Below are positions 37,307-46,340 of a DNA stretch of 64,000 bases, piece by piece (positions within the stretch are counted from its first letter, which is position 1; each line of letters starts with the position of its first letter). A program made the position numbers and the translations under genes. The notes below the pieces were generated by a model. The model was not told where the DNA came from. It did no database searches and saw only the letters and a program-made list of their open reading frames with translations. This DNA comes from PGZG01 sp040235405 (lineage in GTDB: Bacteria; Pseudomonadota; Gammaproteobacteria; Pseudomonadales; Alcanivoracaceae): positions 9,755 to 73,754 of the forward strand of contig JBECKT010000051.1 of NCBI GenBank assembly GCA_040235405.1. Reading direction: 5' to 3'.

Positions 37307-39613
37307 ATGTCTGCCCTGTCGATTCCCCGTCCCCGCACCAGCCTGTTCGGTTACCCCCGATACTGGGCGGAATGCTTTGGCACGGCGCCGTTCCTGCCGA
37401 TGTCCCGGGCGGAGATGGACCAGCTTGGCTGGGATTCCTGCGACATCATCATTGTCACCGGCGATGCCTATGTCGACCATCCGTCATTCGGCATGGCAAT
37501 TGTAGGCCGTTTGCTCGAAGCTCAGGGGTTCCGGGTCGGCATCATTGCCCAGCCGGACTGGACCTCGAAGGACGCCTTTATGGCGTTGGGCCGGCCGAAC
37601 CTGTTCTTCGGCGTCGCTGCCGGTAACATGGATTCGATGATCAATCGCTACACCGCTGATCGCAAACCACGCTCCGACGACGCCTATACCCCGGGCGGCG
37701 AAGCCGGCAAGCGCCCGGACCGCTGCTCGCTGGTGTACTCGCAGCGCTGCAAGGAAGCCTGGTCGGATGTGCCGGTAATTCTCGGCGGCATTGAGGCGTC
37801 ACTGCGCCGCATTGGCCATTACGATTACTGGCAGGACAAGGTGCGCCGTTCCATCCTGCTCGACGCCACCGCTGATCTGTTGCTGTATGGCAATGCCGAA
37901 CGCGCCGTGGTCGAAGTGGCCCATCGTCTGGCCCGCGGCGAAACCATCGACAGCATCACCGATGTTCGCGGCACTGCCTTTATCCGTCGCGACACGCCGG
38001 AAGGCTTCTGGGAAATCGATTCCACCCGAATCGACCGACCCGGCCGGGTTGATCGCATCATCAATCCCTACGTCAACACCCAGGAGATGGATGAATGTGA
38101 AGTGGAACGCCGTAACAACCCGATGCTCGGCGTCAGCATCAACGACAACGGCGAACAAGTGGTGCAGTTGCTGCCGCACCCGAAACTGAAACGCGACCAG
38201 ACCGTGATCCGCCTGCCATCGTTTGAAAAGGTACGCAACGATCCGGTGCTGTATGCCCACGCCAGCCGGGTACTGCATCTGGAAACCAACCCGGGCAACG
38301 CCCGCGCGCTGGTCCAGCGTCATGCTGAAATTGATGTCTGGCTGAATCCGCCGCCGATTCCGCTGACCACCGAAGAAATGGATTACGTATTTGATCTACC
38401 TTACGCCCGCTCGCCGCACCCGGCTTACGGTGATGCGAAAATTCCGGCCTGGGACATGATCCGCTTTTCCGTCAACATCATGCGCGGCTGCTTCGGTGGC
38501 TGCACCTTTTGCTCGATCACTGAGCACGAAGGTCGCATTATCCAGAACCGCTCGGAAGAATCGGTGCTGCGCGAAATCGAACAGATCCGCGACAAGGTCA
38601 AGGGCTTTACCGGCGTGATTTCCGATCTCGGCGGGCCCACTGCAAACATGTACCGGATTGCCTGCAAAACCCCGGAAATCGAGGCAGCCTGCCGCAAGCC
38701 GAGCTGTGTTTATCCGGGCATCTGCGAAAATCTCAACACTGATCATTCGCACCTCACCCAGCTGTACCGCAAGGCGCGTAATATCAAGGGTGTGAAAAAA
38801 ATCCTGATCGCTTCCGGCTTGCGTTACGATCTGGCAGTGAAAGACCCGGAGTATGTGCGCGAGCTGGTGACGCACCATGTCGGCGGTTATCTGAAGATTG
38901 CCCCGGAACATACCGAGCAGGGGCCGCTGTCGAAGATGATGAAGCCAGGTATCGGTTCCTACGATATTTTTCGCGAGATGTTTGAACGTTTTTCAAAAGA
39001 AGCCGGCAAGGAACAGTACCTGATCCCCTACTTTATCGCTGCCCACCCGGGCACCACCGATGAAGACATGATGAATCTCGCACTATGGCTGAAGCGCTAC
39101 GGTTTCCGTGCCGATCAGGTGCAGGCGTTCTATCCATCGCCGATGGCCAGCGCCACCGCCATGTATTACTCCGGCAAGAACCCGCTGCGCCGGGTGACCT
39201 ATAAAAGCGATGCCATCGAGTCACCGAAGACACCGGAGCAACGCCGCCTGCACAAGGCGTTCCTGCGTTACCACGACCCGAGAAACTGGCCGCTATTGCG
39301 CGAGGCACTCAAGCGCATGGGCCGTGCTGACCTGATCGGTGACGGCAAGCATCAACTGATTCCGAAAACCCAGCCGACCGATGCCCGCGACTATCAGGCG
39401 CCACGGCGAAAAAATTCCAGCGATGCCCACCAGCGTCGCACCGGCCCCGGCAGCGCGCCGGCCAAAGGCAAGATCCTGACCCAGCACACTGGCCTGCCTC
39501 CGCGCGAGCAAACTGCCGACAAGGCAAGGCCTGCTGGCAGAGCAGCCAGTGGCGGGCGCAAGCCGCCGGGAAGTCCGCGCCAGCGGCCCGGTAAAAACAG
39601 AACACCCCACTAG
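37307..39613 (+). CDS. YgiQ-family radical SAM protein
   Basis: A 768-residue protein. The N-terminal part (about residues 20-370) carries the YgiQ block (FGYPRYWAECFG, IIIVTGDAYVDHPSFG, VILGGIEASLRR). The radical SAM cluster motif is CFGGCTFC (Cys395, Cys399, Cys402), followed by a TIM-barrel half and the family's C-terminal DUF3362 segment and a low-complexity basic tail (residues about 690-768). The reaction is unknown. The start at 37307 follows a TACAAT (37273-37278) that could be a -10 element; ATG 37277 is an alternative. The tail ends at a CTAG shared with the convergent cytochrome gene. Confidence 0.88.
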   Translation: MSALSIPRPRTSLFGYPRYWAECFGTAPFLPMSRAEMDQLGWDSCDIIIVTGDAYVDHPSFGMAIVGRLLEAQGFRVGIIAQPDWTSKDAFMALGRPNLFFGVAAGNMDSMINRYTADRKPRSDDAYTPGGEAGKRPDRCSLVYSQRCKEAWSDVPVILGGIEASLRRIGHYDYWQDKVRRSILLDATADLLLYGNAERAVVEVAHRLARGETIDSITDVRGTAFIRRDTPEGFWEIDSTRIDRPGRVDRIINPYVNTQEMDECEVERRNNPMLGVSINDNGEQVVQLLPHPKLKRDQTVIRLPSFEKVRNDPVLYAHASRVLHLETNPGNARALVQRHAEIDVWLNPPPIPLTTEEMDYVFDLPYARSPHPAYGDAKIPAWDMIRFSVNIMRGCFGGCTFCSITEHEGRIIQNRSEESVLREIEQIRDKVKGFTGVISDLGGPTANMYRIACKTPEIEAACRKPSCVYPGICENLNTDHSHLTQLYRKARNIKGVKKILIASGLRYDLAVKDPEYVRELVTHHVGGYLKIAPEHTEQGPLSKMMKPGIGSYDIFREMFERFSKEAGKEQYLIPYFIAAHPGTTDEDMMNLALWLKRYGFRADQVQAFYPSPMASATAMYYSGKNPLRRVTYKSDAIESPKTPEQRRLHKAFLRYHDPRNWPLLREALKRMGRADLIGDGKHQLIPKTQPTDARDYQAPRRKNSSDAHQRRTGPGSAPAKGKILTQHTGLPPREQTADKARPAGRAASGGRKPPGSPRQRPGKNRTPH

Positions 39614-40860
39614 CGGGAACCATTAAACTGACGCATGGCGCGGAGAAACTCCTCGGCGCGGAAACGATGCTGATCCGACAGGCTCTGGTACAGGCCGTCC
39701 AGCGCCGCGCTATCACCCTGCAATTGCTCGGTCAGCAATGCCATCAGCATCAGCACCTGCTCGGCGGTCATGTAGTCGTTAAAGGTTGCATCCAGAGTGT
39801 CTGCCTTCATGCGCTGGAGCAGCCGCCCGGCATCCGGGCCAGACAACTTGCCATTACGCAAGCGCACCAGAGTGTCATCAAGCTGGCGAATCAGTGCGCC
39901 ACTGGCCTGCTGGATCGCCTCGCGGCCCTGCTGACTGGCGCCATGCAAACCGGCGACGCCGGTTTTCCAGCGCGCTGCGGCAGCCGGATCACTTGCCTCC
40001 AGCATCCAGCCCACCATCAGCAAACTGCTGTCATTCAGCCGTACCGCGCCGGGCCGCAACTTGCCGGCGGCGCGTGGCCGCCATTTATCCGCATTCATCG
40101 GTGCATGGCAGGCGTGGCAGTCGAAGAATGCCAGCTCCGGCCACAGCGGCGTTGCCATAAACTGCTGGCCGCGCAAACCCTCGAGCACGTTGCGGGCGCT
40201 ACGCAACTGCCCGGCCACCCATAGCTGCAGGGATTGCGGCGACTGTTTGCGGGCACGGTAAGCATCATCATCACGATGATGTGATGGCCACAGCCGGCTG
40301 TAGGTGGCCAGCTCGAACTGCAACCGCGGGTGCCCGGCGCCCATGATGTCGTGACTGGCAAGCCGCTCACTGTCGCCGACGTGGCAAGCAACACAGACCG
40401 AGGCACGCACATCGGCATCCTGCAACAGTGTCAGACCGCGGGCGATATTGTCCTCGTGGGTGACCCCCTTCTCCGTATGCGAGGACAGCCAGCGCCGGGA
40501 GCCACCGTGACAGGCTTCACAACCGACACCATCGGTCAGCTGGAAACGCGGGCCGCGTTGTTCCTTCGGCACATAATCACTGTGGCAAGCAAGACAGACC
40601 TTCGCTTCGTGAGCCGGACCGATACCGAGCTTGGTAGCAATTTCCTTCGAATCACTATTGAGCAAAGTGTTGTAAGCGCCGGCATGAGGATCACGCTGCC
40701 CCCAGATCACATACTCGCTATGAAAAATATTGGCGCCACTGCGCTCGGTGCTGCTGCCATGGCAAACCGAAGAGGCACAACTGGCCACGCCCATATGTTT
40801 GTCTGCGGCCAGCACAACCCCGGTCACAACCAGCAACCCGAGCAGGATGAATCGTTTCAT
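39610..40860 (-). CDS. Multihaem cytochrome c (c554-like), last gene of the conduit operon
   Basis: A 416-residue secreted cytochrome with a signal peptide (ILLGLLVVTGVVLA, cut near 19). Haem sites are CxxCH at 89-93, 114-118, 156-160 and 248-252. A fifth site, Cys28-x4-Cys33-His34 (CASSVCH), is the rarer CX4CH form. Spare His residues at about 170-195 (GAGHPRLQF, WPSHH) may be distal ligands. The last 150 residues are helical and haem-free. It resembles the cytochrome_C554 family. The start overlaps the stop of the giant cytochrome gene (ATGA) and has GGAGG; its likely role is periplasmic or cell-surface electron transfer. Confidence 0.88.
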   Translation of the reverse strand: MKRFILLGLLVVTGVVLAADKHMGVASCASSVCHGSSTERSGANIFHSEYVIWGQRDPHAGAYNTLLNSDSKEIATKLGIGPAHEAKVCLACHSDYVPKEQRGPRFQLTDGVGCEACHGGSRRWLSSHTEKGVTHEDNIARGLTLLQDADVRASVCVACHVGDSERLASHDIMGAGHPRLQFELATYSRLWPSHHRDDDAYRARKQSPQSLQLWVAGQLRSARNVLEGLRGQQFMATPLWPELAFFDCHACHAPMNADKWRPRAAGKLRPGAVRLNDSSLLMVGWMLEASDPAAAARWKTGVAGLHGASQQGREAIQQASGALIRQLDDTLVRLRNGKLSGPDAGRLLQRMKADTLDATFNDYMTAEQVLMLMALLTEQLQGDSAALDGLYQSLSDQHRFRAEEFLRAMRQFNGSR

Positions 40861-43800
40861 CGTTTGCCTCCGCTGCGGCTGACCTTGTCACTGACAAACC
40901 AGGGCTCACCCTTTTCATTCAGGAACAGGCGGCGCATTTCTTCCAGTGTGAAAGGCCGCGAGCCATGCCGACCGAATACCGCCACCTGACCACCGGTCTC
41001 ATCCACCGCCCGATCACGCTCAAGTCCACGTGACAACGACAACGCCGGATAGCGGGTTTTCGCCCTGGCGATCAACTGCGGCACCGGGGCCGGATTGAAG
41101 CCGTAGAAATTCGGCTGACTGGCCGGCGATGTTAACTGAAGCACTTTGAGGCCACCCTCACCATCGGCCACATAGGCAAATGCAGACGCATTGGTGCTGG
41201 CCACGATCACATCATGACTGTCCTGCAAGGCGCCCTCGGCAGTGAAGCGTTGATACAGCGACAGCTTCTCCGGATTCTCCATATCAATGATGACCAGACC
41301 ATCCTTGCCGGCCGCAACATAGGCATAAGCCCGGGCAATATGAATACCACGGGCCTGATCCAGGGCGATGGTGTTGTCCGGAATCAGGCTGGCCTGCTCC
41401 GGCAAGGTCACATCAATAGCGCTGACACCACCGGCATGGCTGACCAGCAGATAGCGGAACTGCAAGGCACTGGCACGGACATCCTCAAGAGCAATCTGCC
41501 TCACCAGCTTCGGCGCCAATGGCTCATCCAGATTCAGTATCACCAGCGCCTTTGGTGTAGCGATATAGGCATAATGGCCACCGAGAATGACATGGCGGGC
41601 ACCGTCCAGTACCCCGTTTTCATTCCAGGTAACGGCGCGCTCAAGGTGATTATTACGGAACTCGCCATCGGCAAAGGTGGTGATATCGGCAAGGATCAAA
41701 CCTTCCTCGGCATCGGTAATCACCGCATAGGAATAGATCGGGTGGAACGGCTGCTCAAGGTTTTCCACTCGCATCAGGTCGCCGACGTTACGCTGTGGCG
41801 CCACCGGCTGGGTGGTCGCCAGTGCCATGCAGGTAGCGTTACGGCTTGGCACCCTGGCGTTGTGACCCAGCGGGCTGAACGGCGCGGTAATGATCCGCTG
41901 CGAGACGCCCTTGTTATCAATGCCGGCGATATCGTAAACGCGGAAGCCGTTCTTGCCTTCGGCGACATACAGATACTCACCGCGCATCTGCACACAACCG
42001 GCTCGATCACCGGCATGGCTGTACTGCTCCGGCAAATCCAGATCACGGCGCAAGTGCTGCTGATACCAGTCCGGGTAGGCATAGCGATGCAGGTAGGAAC
42101 CGTAAACGGCTTGCGGCTCGTCCCACTCGGTCACCGCCACCGCCTGCAAACCACCCTCACCGCCCACCCAGGCAAACCGGCCGACAAAGTTGATGTAGTT
42201 GGTACCAAGCATCAACAGCTGCGCCATGATCGCATTGTTGTCATTGTCTTCGGACAGATGGCAATCGGTACAGGTCTTGGTTTCCGTACGCCGCTCGGTA
42301 TGCGGATAGTGCGGATTAAATGCCTGTGAGCTGTAACCACTGGCCGATACCGGCGGCTGCTGGATATAGATGCGTTCACGGTTCGAGTTGGTAGAGCTTA
42401 ATACCAATGCCGAGGTAGAACGGGTCGGCGCAATTCTGGCGTCATGCACCGGGCCACGCTTGCCGAGCATAAACATTTCGTCACGCGCCACCTGCGGATT
42501 GTAGGTGGCGTAGTTGCGGGTTTCTCCGCCTTCGTAATGATGTCGTTCGGTTTTCCAGTTCGCCTCAATCGGCAGGTGGCAGCCGCCGCAGGAGGTAGTC
42601 CAGGAGGTGTGGCAGGTATAACACTCGAAGTCCTCGTCACGGTGGGCCCGCTGGCCGGATTTTACCGACAGCCCCCACGCCAGCGAGTTGGTATCGCGGC
42701 TCATCAGCTTGGCCCGGGCCGCCTTGGCATTGTACTGACCATGTTTCGGATTGACCGAGTCCTTGACCAGACTCATGGTCCACTCCAGCCCCGGCGTCAA
42801 CAACGAACGCTGAATCAGTTTGCCGTTAACCCATTCAAAGCGCTTTTTACCATCCGGGTTGCGCAGTATCGACAGGTCCTGACCACCGGCTGGCGCGGCA
42901 GCGCCACTGGTGCGCAGGCTCGGATAACTGTCCGCAGTGCCATGGCAGTCCTTGCAGCCAATTTCCACGGCATGACCTACCTCGCCGTACAGATGGCCAT
43001 TGCCATGGCTGTCCTGACTGAAGTGGCAGTCCACACAGTGCATGCCGACATCGACATGAATCGAGGAAAGGTGCACCGCCTTCTTGAATTTTTCCGGATC
43101 CTCGGCAGAGACCTGATCGCCTTCGGCATCGAGCAGATTGCCTTCCCGGTCACGCTTGAACACCGCCCGGAAATTCCAGCCATGGCCATGGTAGTCGGCA
43201 AACTGGGTGTCTTTCAGCTTCGGGTTCATCTCCCAGACTGATGAGAGGAAATTCAGATCCCGCCATTTGCCGCGCGCCACCGCCCCTTCCGGATTGCGAT
43301 CATAGACATCGCGCATTTCCTCGTCGCTCGGATAATGCTGCTTCTCCGGCCACATGAACGGCGCATCGGCTTCGTAATCCCACATGGTGTAACCGAGGTA
43401 GGTGTTCATGAACATGTTCGGCTGGTGCATGTGACAGACCATGCACTGGCTGGTGGGAATGGCGCGGGTAAACTGATGCTGGATCGGATGACCCGGCTCG
43501 TCTTTCGGAATCAGCGGGTCACGGCTGGCGCTTAATCCCCAGTGGCCATGTTTGGCATAGGGACCGCTGTGGCGCGGATCGCGATCATTGCCATACACCA
43601 CATGGCAGGAGGCGCAGCCGGAGCTGCGGTAGTCGCCGGGCTGATCATTGGAGCCAAGGAACCACATCAGCGGATCATTGAGACGGGTTTTAGTGATATT
43701 GATCAGCGGCACGGCAATCCGTGCACCAGTGCCGGCACCGCGATTCGATTGCTTCACATCCGGCCGGCCCGGTTCCTCCAAACGCTGGATCTGACCAAGT

Positions 43801-44603
43801 GAATTGGGAATGCCGATTTCCGGGAACAGGCTGTTGATATTGCGGCCACCGTCTTCGAACACCCGGAACACATCGGCGGGCTTGACGGTTTCCCAGGCCG
43901 GCAGCGGCAGCAGCGTTTTCAGTGCGCCGAAGCGATGGCTCATGTCTTCTGTCGGCACCATCAGTGGCGTGACCGCTGCCGGTTGTCCGTCGCGGCTATA
44001 GGCCTCGCCCAGGATGTAGCGCTTGTACGGCAAAATGCCGTTGTTATAGGAGGCGCCGCCCCAGAGCATGGCGCCGGTGGCCATAATTGAACGCTCGGCA
44101 GCAAGAATCTGCGGCATATGACAACTGCCGCAGGCTTCACGAACAATGCGGTAATCGGACGGATTGACGAAGCGGATATATTCCGGCGCTTCCTTGTTCA
44201 GCAGGGTGTAACTGATCGGTGGATTACTGCTGCGCGGCCAGCGCCATTTGTCGGCATAGTCTGGCAATACATGGGCCTGCTTCATCGCTTCCATAAAGGC
44301 CGGATCATCGCGATTGCTGTTCGCCGGCTTCTGCACACCGGCATTGCCACCATGACAATCGGTGCAGCCCAGGACCACCGCCGGGTTGGCGTGCATGGTC
44401 TTGCTATCGGAAGCGCCGTGACAGCTGCCGCAGCCACTGCTTTTGCGTACCGCTTCGGCGGGTGATTGCCAGGCCGGTGCCGATGGCGCTGCCACCCGGT
44501 TTTCCTGCTTGACCACCGGCGCCTCTACCGCCGGCAACAAAACAGGCAACAACAGCATTAGTGCCGTCATCCATGCCTGCCAGAGCTGAAGTCCGTGTCT
44601 CAT
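40857..44603 (-). CDS. Large decahaem cytochrome c with a C-terminal LVIVD-type propeller-like domain
   Basis: A 1248-residue exported protein (signal peptide to about residue 28, ending in PAVEA). It has ten CxxCH haem sites, starting at residues 58, 80, 158, 330, 387, 523, 550, 661, 672 and 778. Residues about 860-1180 are haem-free and show repeated strand patterns (GEYLYVAEGKNGFRVYDI, GHYAYIATPKALVILNL, RAYAYVAAGKDGLVIIDM, SAFAYVADGEGGLKVLQL), typical of LVIVD repeats that fold as a beta-propeller. It is not a known Mtr or Omc protein by eye. It follows the barrel gene by six bases. It is inferred to be the main wire or terminal reductase on the outer surface. Confidence 0.88.
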   Translation of the reverse strand: MRHGLQLWQAWMTALMLLLPVLLPAVEAPVVKQENRVAAPSAPAWQSPAEAVRKSSGCGSCHGASDSKTMHANPAVVLGCTDCHGGNAGVQKPANSNRDDPAFMEAMKQAHVLPDYADKWRWPRSSNPPISYTLLNKEAPEYIRFVNPSDYRIVREACGSCHMPQILAAERSIMATGAMLWGGASYNNGILPYKRYILGEAYSRDGQPAAVTPLMVPTEDMSHRFGALKTLLPLPAWETVKPADVFRVFEDGGRNINSLFPEIGIPNSLGQIQRLEEPGRPDVKQSNRGAGTGARIAVPLINITKTRLNDPLMWFLGSNDQPGDYRSSGCASCHVVYGNDRDPRHSGPYAKHGHWGLSASRDPLIPKDEPGHPIQHQFTRAIPTSQCMVCHMHQPNMFMNTYLGYTMWDYEADAPFMWPEKQHYPSDEEMRDVYDRNPEGAVARGKWRDLNFLSSVWEMNPKLKDTQFADYHGHGWNFRAVFKRDREGNLLDAEGDQVSAEDPEKFKKAVHLSSIHVDVGMHCVDCHFSQDSHGNGHLYGEVGHAVEIGCKDCHGTADSYPSLRTSGAAAPAGGQDLSILRNPDGKKRFEWVNGKLIQRSLLTPGLEWTMSLVKDSVNPKHGQYNAKAARAKLMSRDTNSLAWGLSVKSGQRAHRDEDFECYTCHTSWTTSCGGCHLPIEANWKTERHHYEGGETRNYATYNPQVARDEMFMLGKRGPVHDARIAPTRSTSALVLSSTNSNRERIYIQQPPVSASGYSSQAFNPHYPHTERRTETKTCTDCHLSEDNDNNAIMAQLLMLGTNYINFVGRFAWVGGEGGLQAVAVTEWDEPQAVYGSYLHRYAYPDWYQQHLRRDLDLPEQYSHAGDRAGCVQMRGEYLYVAEGKNGFRVYDIAGIDNKGVSQRIITAPFSPLGHNARVPSRNATCMALATTQPVAPQRNVGDLMRVENLEQPFHPIYSYAVITDAEEGLILADITTFADGEFRNNHLERAVTWNENGVLDGARHVILGGHYAYIATPKALVILNLDEPLAPKLVRQIALEDVRASALQFRYLLVSHAGGVSAIDVTLPEQASLIPDNTIALDQARGIHIARAYAYVAAGKDGLVIIDMENPEKLSLYQRFTAEGALQDSHDVIVASTNASAFAYVADGEGGLKVLQLTSPASQPNFYGFNPAPVPQLIARAKTRYPALSLSRGLERDRAVDETGGQVAVFGRHGSRPFTLEEMRRLFLNEKGEPWFVSDKVSRSGGKR

Positions 44604-44609
44604 AATGCC

Positions 44610-46340
44610 TCAGTACGTCAATATCAGGTTGCCGAGAATCGAATAGCGCGAGTCCCGCTCGAACAGGTCGTCAAAACCTTCGCCGGGCAGCAACTGCGCC
44701 ACCGACAAACGGCCGACAATGTTCTGGATCGCCAGCGGCCGCCAGATAATGGCAGCGGAAATATCCCAACCGATTTCCCGGTCGATATTGTCCTGCTGGC
44801 GTAACACCTCGATCACTTCGGTGCGATCAAAGGCAAGATGATTGGCGTTGAAACTGAGCCGGGCAGTCGGGGTCAGGTCCAGATCGGCACCAACACCGAG
44901 CAACCGCAGTCCCGGATTGGTGAAGTTGGACTGGCCGTGCTCTTTCGACGAACGCAGGTTCGGCAACAAACCATTACGCGTTGACAGGGTTACCCCGCCG
45001 CCGGCAATAAAGGGCACGCCCTGACGGATCCAGAAGCTGGTGTCGGCACCGGCAATAATCGGGTTCTCGAACACCGCATCGAAGCCGGTCTCGACTTTAT
45101 CAAACGGATTGCGATCACCGGAAGCATGCACACCGGTGGCGCGCAGACGAATCCAGTCAAAATCAATACCCGCTTCAAAGGCAGCAAAGCTGGCGCGCAC
45201 CTCGGTGGTCTCATCGTTCATGACCCCGGGGGCGTTGCGGCCACTGGCGGCGTACAACGACGTGGTCAGATTCAGGCGGCCAAGATGGCCATCACCGTTG
45301 TAACCCAGATAGGTGACGTCATAGCTGCGCGGCACTTCCCGGCCAAGCGAGGCGGGACGGGCAATAAAGCCGTTATCGTCATAGAAGAAACTGTCCTCCC
45401 GATTACGGTTATGCAGCAGGCTGAACTGGCTGATAAACCCCAGCTTGAGAAAATCCTGCCAGTACAGGTTGGCAACGAAAACATCATCGTCGCGGAAACG
45501 GGCGGTAACATCGTTCAGGCCGCTGTTGGTGTCTTTTTCCAGACGCCGGAACCAGGCCAGGTTGTACTGGAAGATATTGTTGTCCCGGGTGCCGAACAGG
45601 CGCACACCGAACGGGCTGTCCTGAAACAGAAAGCCGCGAAAATCCGCATTGAACGGCTGGATGCCAACGCGAATACTGTCGAAGTCGTATCGGTCGGAGA
45701 CATTACGGATGTGGTAGTCAACAAAAGCGCCCTGCACGCCGACATGGCCATCGGTACGGGTATCGCCGTCACGCGGGTCGATATACAGGGCACGGACCTC
45801 CTCCACCTCAGTGCGGTTGAAGTTAAACACCGGGATAAAGCGGAACTCCCAGTCCGGCGGTCGAAACACGGTATCGCCACGTAACCAGACCAGTTCCACC
45901 AACAGGTTCTGATTGAAAGTCACCTGCTCGCCACTGCCGAACACATCAATATCACCGCTGTCGCCGGTGGTCTGGTTGCCTACCGGGGTGGGAATATCAC
46001 GCAGCTCCAGCACGGTATCGGATACTGCGGTCAGCGAGAAGAACCATTCGCCCCGGACCGGCTTGTCACCCTTTAAGACATTACGTTGGTAGGGATTCCA
46101 CAGGCTGTGGTTGTAACCCGGCAGGCTATCAACAATGCGCCAGCGATCCGGCACTGCCTGCAACGGCTGATCCTGAAACAGCGGCGCGGCGGGAATGGCA
46201 TTGTCGTCGCACAGCACTTGCTGACGCGCTTCAACCTTTTTGCCCGGCAGACGAATTTGCGGCTGCTGATCCGGCTCAGGACATTCCGCCTGTGCCAGCA
46301 GCGGCATCAGCAGCAACATGAAAAGCGGGAGGCGATGCAT
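44610..46340 (-). CDS. Outer-membrane beta-barrel protein of the conduit operon
   Basis: A 576-residue protein with a signal peptide (FMLLLMPLLAQA). The body is a chain of alternating strands and charged or Asp-rich turns (for example YDFDSIRVGIQPF, RLNLTTSLYAASGRN, FEAGIDFDWIRLRATG) and it ends in LILTY, a C-terminal aromatic of the kind recognised by the Bam machine. The N-terminal ~60 residues contain two Cys and are a likely periplasmic plug or linker. It has no MtrB-type CxxC that I can see. Its start overlaps the lipoprotein gene's stop by one base. It is the best candidate for a porin through which a cytochrome passes electrons. Confidence 0.8.
   Translation of the reverse strand: MHRLPLFMLLLMPLLAQAECPEPDQQPQIRLPGKKVEARQQVLCDDNAIPAAPLFQDQPLQAVPDRWRIVDSLPGYNHSLWNPYQRNVLKGDKPVRGEWFFSLTAVSDTVLELRDIPTPVGNQTTGDSGDIDVFGSGEQVTFNQNLLVELVWLRGDTVFRPPDWEFRFIPVFNFNRTEVEEVRALYIDPRDGDTRTDGHVGVQGAFVDYHIRNVSDRYDFDSIRVGIQPFNADFRGFLFQDSPFGVRLFGTRDNNIFQYNLAWFRRLEKDTNSGLNDVTARFRDDDVFVANLYWQDFLKLGFISQFSLLHNRNREDSFFYDDNGFIARPASLGREVPRSYDVTYLGYNGDGHLGRLNLTTSLYAASGRNAPGVMNDETTEVRASFAAFEAGIDFDWIRLRATGVHASGDRNPFDKVETGFDAVFENPIIAGADTSFWIRQGVPFIAGGGVTLSTRNGLLPNLRSSKEHGQSNFTNPGLRLLGVGADLDLTPTARLSFNANHLAFDRTEVIEVLRQQDNIDREIGWDISAAIIWRPLAIQNIVGRLSVAQLLPGEGFDDLFERDSRYSILGNLILTY

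Noticed and set aside
41214..42329. A 371-codon plus-strand open frame inside the giant cytochrome gene
   Set aside because: The minus strand there shows haem motifs and repeats of the propeller; the plus frame has no features and no ribosome site.
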